A DNA stretch of 64,000 bases from Aphrophora alni (Eukaryota > Arthropoda > Insecta > Hemiptera > Aphrophoridae), in assembly GCA_963513935.1 (NCBI GenBank), contig OY740768.1, positions 48,196,089 through 48,260,088 on the forward strand, in the 5' to 3' direction. The translations under genes and the position numbers were made by a program. Below are positions 1 through 12,967 of the stretch, piece after piece. The notes beneath the pieces were generated by a model. It was not told where the DNA came from, ran no database searches, and was given only the letters and a program-made list of their open reading frames with translations. The stretch's first letter is position 1. Every line of letters begins with the position of its first letter.

Positions 1-1168
1 TAATAACGATCCTATTCGAATTACTTGGTGTTAGAACTATGAAATATAACTAAAATATTTATCAATAATATATTTTTATTTTATGACTGATAGGTTACAA
101 CAATCTTTTAATAATATAAACAGGAGAATAATTGTAAGATGGTAAACTATATATAGGTTTGTCGAGCAAATATTTTTTAAATAATTTATTTAAACAACAG
201 TCTCGAAAAATGGTAAAAAGTCAGTGATTCTGGAGACGGGTACATATTGTTATTGTAAACCAAGTAACGCACACTATTAGAATAGCAATAGTAATGCACT
301 GAAGAATTAAAACAGAATAAAAGTAATTCTTAAGTATTTAAGATAAAATAATTAAAACAGAATATCTAATACATTTCTTTTTGTAGCATATTAACAATTT
401 AATGAATATCACATTAAATGTTAAAGTTTGTGTCCTGTCGTCTGCTACGAATCTTTCCCAAGTAAAATAACTCCATAGTTCATTCAAGCTCTACACAACT
501 CCTGCAAACAAAATTATTCTGTTTATTTCGTGTATTTGTTATGATAAATAACTCTATTTACTTTCAATGTGATATTTTGACATTCTATTTCTTTACAGTA
601 ATGTATGTCGTCCCTTTATAACTTTCTGAAATGTTACCTGAATTCGTTCTATATACACATCTCTATTTGATAAAGGAGATAATATAGTAATTTCAAAATA
701 TAGAAATGAACTAAAGTCCACGTGTTAAATGTAGGGTATACAAAAATTATTTAATCTGAGACGATCAAATTTTGATAAATAGTGTTTCTTTAAGAAAAAG
801 ACTCGTTATAATTTGCAACAAATATAAGAGAGAGCTGGTAATCATTTAGGTTGTTTCACTCCAAAAAACCTGTTTATTACAAAGTAATTTTCTTAAAGAG
901 CTCTGCTGTTGACTAATATAGTTCAACCTAGTTAAATAAATTAATTTACTATCAAGCAGTTAAAAAAATATTTTCTTTAATGTTGTTGTCATCAAAAGAA
1001 ATAGAGATATATTGGGGGTTTGTTCGTAACTAAAATGTCATGGTTAAAGTACAAAATATGGTTTGTCTTTTAGATAGAACTAACCGTTTTTATATTTTAT
1101 ATAATTAGCCTATAGGATAACTTTATTTTCACAGAAATTCCGATTCTACAGCCATAAAAACATAAACA

Positions 1169-1174
<6 letters not shown>

Positions 1175-1217
<43 letters not shown>
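1175..1217. repeat. poly(A) tract, about 43 nt
   Basis: An uninterrupted run of A. It could be the tail of an old retrotransposed insert, but the sequence upstream is not recognisable and I found no target-site duplication. Confidence 0.85.
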
Positions 1218-1218
<1 letters not shown>

Positions 1219-1830
1219 GTTATTTTTTAAATTGGTAAACTGATTTTAATAACACTTTACTAAATACAATTTTAAGGCTTATAACACCAACTAAAATGTT
1301 AAAAATACATTATGTATTTATTATAATATTTATTTTTCAAATTTAGTATGTAGGATGTGTAAATATGTATTTAGTTTATAGTCGACGCGTTAACAAACAA
1401 AACAACCTATAATTTAACAACTATACAATGCATTTAATCAATATTTGAAACCCAAGTAGATAAGCCGGAATTTACAAGGCGTAAAATAGGGGGGGAAGAA
1501 AGTGAAGTGTTAGTGTGTTTGCTTTGTCTCTGGGTTAGATCTGACGTCACCATTATTACATTAAGGAGATGAAGAAAAGGTTTTACGGTGTATCATCTTA
1601 TATGTACAGCAATATTTCATCCTACAAATGGAAACCTATGTAAATGCAAATTCCTCCAATATTGAGATATTTTCTGTATATATTTCATGTGTGAATTATA
1701 TTTTCTTGCTCGAGTTATTACGAACTCAAAATAAAACTATTTGATTTAACCATTGGCTCACTACCAATCTCTTTTATCGTCTATACAAAAATTTAAATCA
1801 ATTCTTCAATACAATTCTTCTTAATACATT

Positions 1831-1864
1831 TAGAATGTAAATCAATACAAAAATTTACATTCTA
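1831..1864. repeat. 12-bp perfect inverted repeat with 10-nt loop
   Basis: TAGAATGTAAAT at 1831-1842 and its exact reverse complement at 1853-1864, separated by an A-rich 10-nt loop. In such AT-rich DNA it may be chance or the remains of a small MITE. Confidence 0.6.
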
Positions 1865-4780
1865 TAATCAAGTTATAGTACAAATGCATTTGTTCAATGG
1901 CAATAGATATTGTATTATCTTATATACACTTATTATATAGCTCCAATAAACTAAACGTGACACTTTTATTCAACGTAATCAAGAGAATAAACACACAAAT
2001 ATAAATAATAACGTTCACAACATTTATTACTTATGAACTCAGAAGACAATTAAATAATTAAGCAATATTTATTCTCAAAATCAGCCTAAATACGTTGTTC
2101 CAAATATCGATCTGGGTGTTTACTCATAGCTTAACCATTGTAATTTTATTTTTATTTGTATTCTTTCTTTTCAAGAACACCTCTTTTTGATCTTATTTGA
2201 AAAAAAACATATAGAAGGAAAAAGATGTTAAAGATATTTTAAAACATTGACGTTATTGCTTAAAGCAATCAATTGTGCAACTGGGTTATAGATCCTGGTT
2301 TATCTATGTTGTATAAATTGACTAATTTATATAGATCACTAACTAGTTCTTGATGGAAAAGGTCAGATCCGAAGATTCATATTAAAAGAACCTACTTGTT
2401 GGATCTAGAGATATTCTACCTGAATAGAGAGCGCTAACTTATTGCTATAATTTGTGTTATATAATTTGGCTCTATATATTGACTTAACATAACATACTAG
2501 AATAAAATAGTTACTAAATGCTCTATATTAAATAAAATGTTAATGATTTCAGTACATACGTGTATTTCCACTTCTACTTCTGAATATGAATTTTTGGATT
2601 TACACAAATTTTGTTATTATTGTATTAATTATTGTCAAAGTAAATTTTTATCAAATTCTATTAAAATAAGCTTTAGTGGTATGTAATAAATATATTTGCG
2701 TTTCATTGACAAATATGTATGTTAATTTAGTAGTATTAAAGAAAATATAATTGTCTATGATTTATGTGTTGTTGTTACACTAAAATAAATATGAAGATAT
2801 TACTTAGAGATTTTATTTATTTTTTTATTGAAAACAATTTGTTTGAAAATTAGTATATTTCATCACTATGACCAAAAATGTACCTCTTCAATATAAGCTC
2901 AAGTTTAACGGCCGAGGCCGGAAAATGAGCGAGTATCCAAAAGCTTCATTTGGTCCAAGGGATGAACTATATTATTCGTTACACTGCAAATAATATAAGA
3001 TAAAAATTTCACAAAAACTAAAATGTTATATCCTATTTACCTTCAAATCAATGGTAACAGCTGTTTTAACAGTTATTTATAGTTAAGAGTATCATTTTTA
3101 TTTTATTTTTGTAAATGATTTCCAATCGTTAATTAATTCTTATAAACGAAGTAACAGCTGATTACCTCGACCTAAGCTGATGTTTTTAGATCCCAGGACT
3201 AATAATAACAACTTTAGCACGTCAATGCATGTATTGAAAACGGTTGTTTTAGAAGCAGTAAGATGAAAATATGTTTATTCCATGCTTTAAGATTAATTGC
3301 ACGCAAGCAGTAAAATCTAATATAATGTATGCTTTACCTTTATAAATACATTCATTTATTTATTGTTATGTTGCTATAATGAAGATTATAATTATATTAC
3401 ATATACACACTAATAGTTAAACCTATTACTATAAATCTGTAGAACTGATTAATATAATTGACATATTTCAAAACAAGATAAAAATAATTTTGTTATTTTA
3501 TTTTTCCACATATAGATAATATATGAAAGTTATATGATGGGTCAAAATCCAAGGTCAAGCTCTTTTCGAAATATCTATCTGAGATATTCTGAGCCCCAAA
3601 AAGTGAGTTTTGGAATTATGTATGTTTCACGCCTGTACACTGCCCTACAACACCTAGTCTTGGTCTCAATAAAAATTGGTATTTGGGCATATTTTAGTAA
3701 TACATCTATTGCTTTTCATTTTGTTAATTAATATAGATTTAGCTCTCAACAATATGATCAAATCTTGTACATATAGGTTGTCATAACCCAAACAAAAACC
3801 TATTAACCGCCACCTCTCCAAACGCAACGGTTAATGAATTATTGGTTAACAACTTAAAAAATCATCTATGATACAGTCATAAAATATGAAACATCTTCAA
3901 AAATCCCTATATAAATTGTATTCAAACTTTATGTAAATTTAAATATTAATGACCCACACCTGTGTGCATAATCAAAATTATAATTACATTACGGTTCAGG
4001 AATAACTGGAAAAGTAGCAGGGATATTTAAAAAGTTACAATAGTTAATCACATACAAAAGTATAACCAATTATCTAATCTGCCGTTGTTTTGTTTTTTAA
4101 ATTAACTTGATAATTTACAAATATTTCCATTAAAAATTAGTTGTCACTAGTATTGTTTCACATTAAAGTGAATCTGTCACTCTGTTTAAGACTGCACTTA
4201 TTCACAAAGTCGAAATGATTCCCAATGTGGATGTAACATTCATGGATGTTTCTCACAGAACTATTTATATAAACATAATTTTTCGGATGGTCTAAAAACA
4301 GGAATAGATCAACAATGTATGCAACTAGGCATTTAAGTTATTTTGTGAATAATTTTGAAATAAGCATGTATGGATGAAGTTCAAATTTTACATCGGTATC
4401 CAAATTCTCAAAAATCTCAAACAATCAGAGTATATTGAATATGATATACTGCATTAACACATTTAATATTCACACATTTAACTTTAACTAGATTTTTATA
4501 TTAGCCCACAAGTGTATTTTATTAAGTGGATTCCCATTTTGTGAGGAGTGGTTTTATAGAGAATTGCCACCATCTGACAGTTCTGCTTTTCAGTGCTTGA
4601 AGACTATAAAAAACAAAAAATAGTGTTTTATTTATAGGCTTATTTGGCACCATATAAAATACAAAATTTCAGGAAGTCCAGGCGTCGTTATGGTTCCTAA
4701 AATGGTCCTACAATTCCCTAAACTATTCATCTTATAAAATGGTCTGTTTACACCTCAGAAAGTTTCTTAAAATTGATTTC

Positions 4781-5160
4781 AAGCTCAAATATTTATGCTT
4801 TAAACAAGTTTATTATACAATCAAATTAGGTTTATACGATATTTACAAATGTAAAATTTAAGTTAACTTCCATGACTCACTTTTTATTTTTGACGTGTAA
4901 ACTTTGTTGATATGTGAAGGGATCAATTGACTTATAACCTAAATCGTTGAGGAAAATTGCAATCAAAATTATATTTACAAAAATAAACTAATGTTGTCCG
5001 TCATCATAATTTATTATTGAAGCTAAAATTTGAAGCTAAAATATTTACGCTTAAAATAAGTTTATAACACAAATGAACTATATTTAGACCATATTTAAAT
5101 TTATAAGTTACGGTTAAAACTATTAAGTTAACGATACCTAATTAAAAATGTTTGGTCACA
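4781..5160. repeat. Diverged direct duplication, offset about 252 bp
   Basis: A segment beginning AAGCTCAAATATTTATGCTT at 4781 recurs in diverged form at 5033 (AAGCTAAAATATTTACGCTT). The following ~110 bp also align (…AAGTTTAT…, …TTTAGACCATATTT…, …AAGTTAAC…). This looks like an old tandem duplication or two adjacent copies of an interspersed repeat. No coding content is seen. Confidence 0.5.
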
Positions 5161-7284
5161 AATAGTTGTATTTAGTTAGAATTTTGGTGGTGATTGTGTT
5201 TATGAGAAAGTGTGTGCAATGATTTGTACACATCATTTGTTTTTTACTGACCTTACAATTTATAAACAGATTCCTAAACACCGGAAAGTATTTGCAGGCT
5301 TAAAGGTAAACGAGTCGAACATGCAAAATATTTCTCTCTAGATATATTAAAATGAATTATTTTTTGCCTATTGATTAAATTTAATACTTTCATGCTTTCA
5401 TGAATATCGATATCCTGTACAAATATTTGTTGTCTTTTTTTCTTTTTCTTTCTCTCTTTTTTTAATTTAATTTAATTTTATTTTATTTTTTCCCTTTTCA
5501 ATTTTAGCTTGTAATATTATTCCTTAATTGTAAACATAGTTTCTGTCTAACATACTGTATTTCTTAACTTTTTCACCTGTAATATTTATAACTTTGTAGT
5601 TCTGTAAAATTATATAACAATCTCAAATTAAGAAAACAAGTTTTGTGAGATTTGAAATTGGGTTGTTAGGTAGATAGGTGTAAAATCTAAAACAATGAAC
5701 TTAACCCCGTAGCGGTTAACCTCGTAAAAAGGTTTATGTAAATATCTCATACGTACCCATTTTCTAAATAATAATAATAATCTTCGTTATGAGATTCTTC
5801 TCATCTTCTTTTCTTACAACTCTTAACTACGACTAAAAGTAAGCGAACTAAGAATGTTTGAAAATAAAACGTGGACCTTATTAATACAATGAAACGACAA
5901 AAATAAAGCCAATAGTTTATATTTTTCAGGTTAACCTTAAAAAAGTAAGAATGAAAATATATTCATAAAAATATATCTGTTACATAAAGGTATATAATAT
6001 ACAGTATGTTCGTGAATAAAACGTTTAACTTCAATGTGTTGGTTAATCATTCAGTATGAACGTTTTACTCAGTTAGATGTTTCGCTATTACTTTACATTA
6101 GTAAACACGATATGATTGGTTCACACAAAAACTGATACATACTCTGTACAGAATCTACCAGGCTTTGAATTTTAAATTCCATTGTTGCTCTTAATCTAGT
6201 TTTAACGGTTTTATAAGAAATAGGGCTGCTCACACCTGTTTCGTTCAAAAAACTATTTTTCAGTATTATTCTTTTCCAACTTCTAATAATGGTAAACACA
6301 ATATATATTATTACTATGATTAATAAAATTTATCATCAAACAAAATATTGCTAATGTTAGAATGATTTGACATTAAATAGCGTAATTGTAAAACAAACTT
6401 TACAATCGTTTTTGGCAATCCAAAGTATCCTGACAGGATCTATACTTCTAGTCATGTAAATCTTGGTGAAAATTCCTCTCATTCATCTTTTATTTAAAAT
6501 ATCTCTTCCTCAGATCATGTATAAGTGTGTGTTAGTTTGTTTGTGTGTATTTTAAGACAAACGTTCTTAATGGACGCTCATCACACAGGACCTTAACCCC
6601 CTCCCAACAGCTTACCACAAACTCTTAGACCTCTACCTGTGCAACTCTCTTCAAACTCCTCCTTTCATATACTCTATATACTAGCTTATTACACTAAAAA
6701 TTCAAAACTCCCAAATTGTATATTCAATACACTTCATACTCTCTGTTCTCCTTGTTCTTGATCTTTCCTAGGCGTGATCGCCCTCAAGTTCTGCAGTCGA
6801 ACATTCCAGTTTTGTTCGAATTCTAGAGTTTTCGTGTACAAAACCCTCTCTCATATTTCAACACACATTATATTGTAATGCTAATAATTGAAAACTAAAC
6901 ATTTCTCTTTTCATTACTTATTTGCCACTTGGGTTAGCTCTATTTATTTTCTCTAATAAAACAATGTGAATTTCTGATTTAAGTAATACGGAGATATTAA
7001 ATAATCTCGATATCGTAAACTACTGGAACGGTTCTCAGGAACAACATGAATAATTAATTGTAACTTTTAAATTGTGAATTTTAAATTCAGGTCAGAGCAA
7101 TTAACGTATATTATTTGAATTAAACAACGTTTATTATATTATTCAATTTAACTTTCAAAACTTGAAATAATAAACCTTGACCTGACTTTTTTCTTTTCGT
7201 ATAAAGAACTGGTATGATCATGATGACAACAGGCAATATAAATTATCTTTCAAGCATCAGAAAACATTCATAATTTATTTAAGT

Positions 7285-7290
7285 TATATG

Positions 7291-7311
<21 letters not shown>
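7285..7311. repeat. (TA)n microsatellite at retroelement 3' end
   Basis: A short TA repeat abutting the 3' end (in minus-strand terms) of the adjacent non-LTR relic, after an AACAACAACA stretch. Non-LTR elements of the I/R1 group often end in simple repeats, so this may be the element's tail. Confidence 0.6.
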
Positions 7312-7324
<13 letters not shown>

Positions 7325-8385
7325 CAATGGCTTTCTCTGGTTCACGCCATCTTTAATCTTGCTTCCCAGTAGAGACCAGGGAGGTCATTTCCCCTCTGCT
7401 TCTCTTTAACCAGCTTTCTGCAGACCAAGAGATGTTCCTTGTTCATGACGGTGTCCGGGCTTTCACACAATGTGCAGTTGTCAATATCCAAAATCTTCAT
7501 CCTCTTCAGGTGTTCATTCAGGCAGTCGTGTCCAGTTGTAAGTCGAAAAATTGCGACAGATGTCCTTCTCTGCAAGTCCTTGACTTTCTCATACAAGTCG
7601 AATACATCTTCATAGGACTTGTTCCTTATGTCCTCTTCGATCTTATTGGTGGACTGAAGATGAGAAACCAATAGTTTCAGTACGGCAATCCTTGCTTCCA
7701 AGGTGTGTACTCTTCTATGTTTCTGTATTATGTGAGTCCCTCGCTTGGCCAGCTCGTCTGCTCACTCATTGCCTTGTATGCCTAAATGTGATGGGATCCA
7801 CTGCAGAACTATTATCTTGGTAATATGCTTGACTATTTTATACTTCTTTTGGATTGATTCAGTCAAGGAACTTGTTGGTGTATTTCCAGCAATTGCTTGC
7901 AGCGCTGACATAGAATCAACGAAAATCACAGTGTTTTTATTCAACCATGGCCTTATTATTATCTGTCTCAATGCCTCATTTATTGCGAATAGTTCCCCTT
8001 CAAATACCGTAGAGCCTGAGCTCAGCGCAAAATAGTAGGAAAAATGTTCACAGATTATTCCTGCTCCCGTTTTGCCTTTAATTTTTGAACCATCAGTGTA
8101 GATTCACAACCAATTGTCTGGTGGGTACAAGTTGTTAATAGTTTCCAAGGTTATTTGAGCAACTGTGGCTGGGTTATCCTTAACTTTATTTATCGGCTCT
8201 GCAAGTTGAGTGCTTATGTTGTATTTGATGTAGTCCAGCGGGCTCTTCAGTTGTGTTGGTTGCTCGATCACCACATTATTTTGGTCTCCATTCAAGCATT
8301 AGGTGTTTGAAGCTTGTTTGCGTTTTTAATGTTTGTTCTGCTGGTGGTTCCAAGATCCACGGGTTATTGTGTCTCCTGTAAAGAA
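7312..8385 (-). pseudogene. Non-LTR retrotransposon ORF2 3' fragment (RNase H + Cys-His tail), broken
   Basis: Read on the minus strand this is the C-terminal part of a LINE-type ORF2. A linker with the PW motif typical of the RT-RNase H junction lies near 8340. The RNase H domain runs from about 8100 to 7740 with all four acidic positions visible: YTDGS, FEGELFAI, VDSMSALQAI and ADELAK, plus WIPSHLGIQGNE. A C-terminal segment from about 7700 to 7345 holds a C-x2-C-x10-H-x3-C cluster (CTLCESPDTVMNKEHLLVC). In normal elements RNase H degrades the RNA template during target-primed reverse transcription. The copy is dead: there is an in-frame TGA just before YTDGS (about 8102), another between GNE and ADEL (about 7760), and a frame break near 8280-8300. 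Endonuclease and reverse transcriptase are absent (5' truncation). RNase H plus this tail fits the I/R1/LOA-like groups; the exact clade is not resolved. Confidence 0.85.
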
Positions 8386-9944
8386 TTTTTTTAATAATTT
8401 TATTATATATATATAATAACCCAAGTCAAATATTCCCATTACTTCTTAGCGCAAACAAAGTATTGCCTTTAATATTTCTTGTATTGCCATATATTATACT
8501 CATAATTTGTTACAACCACTTACCAATAAAAAAATTTAAACCAAGGTGAGTAATCGCGGTTTAAAATAAATTTAAACATTTTACCTTACTTTTAATTTTA
8601 TTTTATTACACTTAACTTTACTTTACCTTTGTTTCAGATTTTTATTTTTTTATTTTGTTTTTTAATTTTTATTTATAAAAACTAATTTTACGTATAATAA
8701 CAATACTTCCCCCATAACAGGCTAATTTTCTTTAAAAAAAAACAAATACTAATTCTAATTCATTATATATATATTTTTAATTATTAAAAACATATATCAC
8801 AAACATATCATAATTGTAATTGACTCTTCCCCTCCACCTTAGGTAGTAGTTAAATCGTTGCTCTCACAGTAGGTGGTCTGGAAGATGCTAATGGATAATG
8901 GTTTCCTCAGGATATTCCAGATCTGCTCAATCCTCATGCTTTAAATCTCGAAAGAATTCAGGATTGTCTCTTGAAGTAGTTGTTCTTGTAGTACCACACG
9001 AATAACCGGTAGAGTACTACATCGTAATTCTAGTAACACGTAATATTCGTTACACGTAATAACCGGTAGAGAAATAACCGTCGAGAAAGGTCCGTCAAGT
9101 GCGATATATTCGTATTTTTTATTTTACAAAAAAATATATATATTTTTTTTATTATTTCTGAGGTGATTCGTAAGAAAACAAGAAATAGCGAGGGGGGAAA
9201 TTGCTGAAATTTTTTTTTGACATTTCAAAAAATAGTTAAATTATGATTAATAGGCTATGCTGTCTTATGTCTGAACTAAAACCTTGTAAAAATCACTTTT
9301 TATTGAAATTGTTTTATAACTGTGTTTTTTTTATTGTTTTGAAAAACAAATTTCAGTTTTCGATTCCTTATTTTTTTTTCAATTTTTGAAAGTCATTTGA
9401 CCTTGTAACTAGTTTTGTTCAAGCACAATTTACGTTCGTCGATTTTGGTATTTTTGATCTGCAGCTGTTGACACCTTGGACTTATAAACAGTTCTTGTTA
9501 CATAAATATGTTGTACCATGTCCAAAAATAAGAAAACACTCAATTTTAACGCTAATTTGATTTATTTATACCTTTTAAAAATAAAATCACACCTTTTTAT
9601 GACTAATAAACAATTGAAATTTAGATAATTTACACTTCTTCATTTCATTAGATACCATTTATAAATACTACTAAAATATCATATTGTATTATTTACATGT
9701 ATTTAAATTTCTAATGAAATGTGCTTGTTAATGACTTCACAAAAAATATTGTTTTTATTATAAAGTTTCTTTGGTATTTTTTTTTTACAATAATTAGCTC
9801 CAATATATCCCATAACAACATTTTCAACTTTATTTAATAAAATAAGTATTCATTACTTCAACTTGAAATACAATATATCCAATTTCCATTACTTATTTTA
9901 CTAATAATTTTATTCTAATTATTTGGTTGTATATTGTAATCTGA
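8386..9944. other. AT-rich noncoding DNA
   Basis: No convincing gene. A patch around 8860-9110 is less AT-rich and holds two copies of AATAACCGGTAGAG (about 9003 and 9058), which may be transposon debris. The remainder is T-rich low-complexity sequence. Confidence 0.6.
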
Positions 9945-10181
9945 TTAAGGAAGGGTTTTTGTTAAATTTTTTATTTCTTTATTAAATAAAGTAAATTCTC
10001 CCCATTGCTGAGATGCAAAATCTTCCAAATATATTTTTCCATGTACTCTGATGCATAGATCTCCACCTTTGTTCGCGGTCCAGGCACCAACTACATCTTG
10101 GAACATGTATTTTTGAATTAGAATAATTTCGATTATTTGTATTGAATTAGTTGTGCGGCGTGGCATTTTCCACCCCGTCAA
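9945..10181 (-). CDS. Hypothetical 78-aa open frame, possibly a TE or exon fragment
   Basis: A minus-strand frame with a more balanced composition than its surroundings. Its middle part reads like real protein (around VVGAWTANKGGDLCIRVHGK, then a Trp-Gly-Glu-Phe segment). I do not recognise a family. It has no identifiable signal peptide, membrane segment or metal-binding motif, and no partner frame nearby. It lies about 0.3 kb upstream of the Penelope-like fragment but on the opposite strand, so it is not an obvious part of it. It may be a short relic of an unrelated element, or chance. Confidence 0.2.
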   Translation of the reverse strand: MTGWKMPRRTTNSIQIIEIILIQKYMFQDVVGAWTANKGGDLCIRVHGKIYLEDFASQQWGEFTLFNKEIKNLTKTLP

Positions 10182-10465
10182 AGCGTGGATTTACGCCGGG
10201 ATTCTAGGTTTATATTTTATAACCTAGTACTATATGCTTTTGGCGTTTCTTTATATCACTACCTCACCACAAGCCTACTTTTCCTGTATCCTATCTTGGG
10301 GTCGTAATATAATATATACATATATCTCTCTCTATGTATATACAACACCACTGGACGCACGATAAAGAGAGAAAGCATATTAGTTAATATCACGGAGTCA
10401 AAACCCCTCTTCCCTTAATCTCTTTAAGTTTCGTACACAATTTATTTAAAAAGGTACAAGTTTAG

Positions 10466-10978
10466 TTTGAAATCTTAACCTATCTTATACTAACACTTCA
10501 AAAACAGTTTTTGCTAGATCGTCATATCAGCAATACGTTCCACAGACATAGCTATAAAATCGCTCATCTAGCTTCAAATAATTTAAGCAACTTTCTCCAG
10601 ACCCAACCAAACAATATCCAAGACAAATTCACGAATAGTGGAATTTATAAACCGTCTTGTAACGACTGGGGCAAGATATATATAGCACAAACACGGCGCT
10701 CGTTCAAGATCAGATTCAAGGAACACACACCTAGCCATAAAATAACAGACAGACATAACTCAAATTATTCTGAACACCTAATTAATGAGGACCAGACTTA
10801 CACGGACATAAATACAAATTTGCAAATATTACAAGAAACCAATAAAGGTGCTACAATGGATATATTGGAAGAGTTCCAGATATACAAAGAATATAAGAAT
10901 AACCCCGACAACATGTTAAACGACAAGCTGAACTTTTTTTCCAACTCTATAGATGACATAATAACCAAAATCAAATAA
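10466..10978 (+). pseudogene. Penelope-like element, GIY-YIG endonuclease fragment
   Basis: The frame is open from 10466 to the stop at 10976-10978 with no convincing initiator (the first usual alternative codon is a TTG at 10511), so it is a C-terminal fragment. It shows the GIY-YIG nuclease layout of Penelope-like retroelements: SGIYK, then GKIYIAQT, an Arg/Lys-rich helix with RFKEH, a HLINE…TYTDIN stretch, the EEF-IYK motif carrying the catalytic Glu, and the NPDNMLNDKLNF tail. In intact elements this domain follows the reverse transcriptase and nicks the target site. Oddities: the second motif is YIA instead of YIG, and one Cys of the usual S/TCNDCG is Trp. No reverse transcriptase is visible upstream, where an in-frame stop (10463) closes the frame. 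Probably an inactive, 5'-truncated copy. Confidence 0.8.
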
Positions 10979-11335
10979 ACACAACAAACAGGTCTACATT
11001 TCATTTCAACTTCAAACCTAATTATCAGTATCATACTGATAACTGCTGTCTACATCTAGTACCATACCTGCAGTTGGACAAATAAGACCTTAGTAATGTG
11101 GCCATAAACGGTTTTATTATTTATGTACGAAGAGTTATACTCTGATTTTATATGTGTTAGTGTTGTATTGTGTTACGTATGTATGTGTTAATGCAAGCCT
11201 GTCGAAGACGTCAGGGACCGGCGAAACAGCGCTGTAGCTATAACTACATCACGGACTGAGGACAACCTCTAAGGTAATTATTTGTATGATTATACTAAAT
11301 AGTCCAAGGCAACACATTATAGTTTATAAGTGTTT
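10979..11335 (+). mobile_element. 3' untranslated/terminal region of the Penelope-like element
   Basis: Sequence directly after the GIY-YIG stop. At 11199-11230 it carries CTGTCGAAGACG…GGCGAAACAGC, resembling the CTGAAGA…GGCGAAACG block found in Penelope-like terminal repeats, where it forms part of a hammerhead ribozyme. Here the first core block is altered. The downstream boundary is approximate. Confidence 0.45.
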
Positions 11336-12117
11336 TAATTTCTTTAAATCGCCATAAATCACGTGCGATTCGCTCAATCTTCTTTTGGGCTGGCACATTT
11401 TGAAGCCATTTTCTTCCTGGTTATATTCAATCTTAATTTGATCCTGGACGAACTTCCATTCCGGAGTTAAAGTGATTTCAAGATTTCGTTAAGTTTCCAA
11501 ATTTATCTTTTTTAATTTTGCAATATTTTATTTTGGATTCTTGATCCTCCAATTCCAAAAGTGTCAAAACCGTTCCCCTATTCTTCCTGGCTTATTTGTT
11601 CTTGAGTTATGACACCTCCATCCTATTTGGTATTCTTCCTCCTTTTTTAATTTCATTATGCTTAATTAGTTATTACTTTTAGTTATTCATTATCATTTAT
11701 TGGTCTGTTGACCACATTACTTATTAGAATAATTTTGTTTTACGAAGTTTTTCATTTTACTCCTCTTTCTTCCTTTTACAACTTTTTACTATTTATTTTA
11801 CGGTTTTAGTTCCCAATTATTATTTGTTCTACCTTACTTACTCTACAAAATGACATTATTCACATATCTAAATTGAAACTTTTAAACTTTAACATGGGCT
11901 CTCATGAAGTTTTGCAAGTCGTGACATGAAATCCTTGACTTTCCTGTCCGTACAATCTTGCTTTGTTGGTAACCTCAGCTATTACATTACATTTTCCTAT
12001 AATAACTCTACTTATTTCTCTTATTACTTCGACTTATTGGTTATTTTGGTTTAAATATAGAATTTTGGATCTTTCCACATCCTACCTTGAGCACATACAA
12101 ACCGTCTCAGTGTTTTT

Positions 12118-12143
12118 GCGCGCGCGCGTATGTGTGTGTGTGT
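12118..12143. repeat. (CG)n/(TG)n alternating purine-pyrimidine tract
   Basis: GCGCGCGCG followed by TATGTGTGTGTGTG. Alternating purine-pyrimidine sequence of this type can adopt Z-DNA. Confidence 0.8.
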
Positions 12144-12334
12144 GATTTATTTTAGTTTTTTATTTTTTATTTCGTAATGAACAAAAAACTAAGAAACAAC
12201 TTTGAAAACCAGTCATAAATGGTTAATCAGACTTTCAACTTTCAATATGTATGTTAGGAAGCCAATCACGCCATAACTTACTCTCTACTCTTAAACACTC
12301 CATTGAAGTAGACTGACCATTCACTTCACCTCGT

Positions 12335-12339
<5 letters not shown>

Positions 12340-12370
<31 letters not shown>
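12340..12370. repeat. poly(T) tract, about 31 nt
   Basis: An uninterrupted T run. On the minus strand it could be the poly(A) tail of a retrotransposed sequence, but no source is visible. Confidence 0.85.
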
Positions 12371-12967
12371 CATTTTACAGTACATTTCTAACTATGTACT
12401 GAAATTAATATCATCCCAGAAGTAAAGTGAATTTACATCAAAATATTTAATCCAAAACCGGGAACCAGTTCATGACTTATTCAGAATATACGTACATCAA
12501 CATAAACGTACATTTAGATGCATTATCTACGTTATATGGGATTGATAGATACACTCGTATAGGTTGACACGTCTCTGTAAAATATAAATGGTTGTTGCAA
12601 TCGTATTATATTAGATAGTTCCCTTATTCATATCGTATTTATATAATTTATTAGAAAATACATATCCTAACTAGAAGATGTAATTACTGACTCTAAGTTT
12701 TAAAAAATAAGAAAATTAATTCATTCCATATCAAAATATATTTTATATTTTATCACTTTCGTATTTTTTTTTTTAATTCAATTTTTAAGGTATATCCAGA
12801 CATCTAGTCCAAATTGGTTGCCAAGTATTTAAGGTGTATATTTTTCAGATGAAGACAACCTTATGTCTTCCGCCTAGTGGAATAAAAGTGCGTTCACCCA
12901 GAAGCAGTAGATAAGGTGTATTGATTTCGCATTATTAACCACCAAATCTATATGTATTTTGGTTTAT

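Larger units (their letters stand above)
1..7280. other. AT-rich noncoding DNA, no gene seen
   Basis: About 7.3 kb of AT-rich sequence. The few open frames are short (under 70 codons), rich in Ile/Asn/Lys/Phe/Tyr as expected of random AT-rich DNA, and match no family I recognise. It contains a 43-nt poly(A) tract, one small perfect hairpin and a diverged direct duplication, listed separately. It could be intergenic or part of a large intron; the sequence does not distinguish these. Confidence 0.7.
11336..12967. other. AT-rich noncoding DNA with simple repeats
   Basis: No gene recognised. It contains an alternating CG then TG tract (about 12118-12143) and a poly(T) tract. The stretch 11340-11520 is less AT-rich and may belong to the Penelope-like element or another relic, but no domain is seen. 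Confidence 0.55.

Noticed and set aside
7432..8035. Plus-strand open frames of 80 and 96 codons over the non-LTR relic
   Set aside because: They are antisense shadows of the minus-strand RNase H/Cys-His region.
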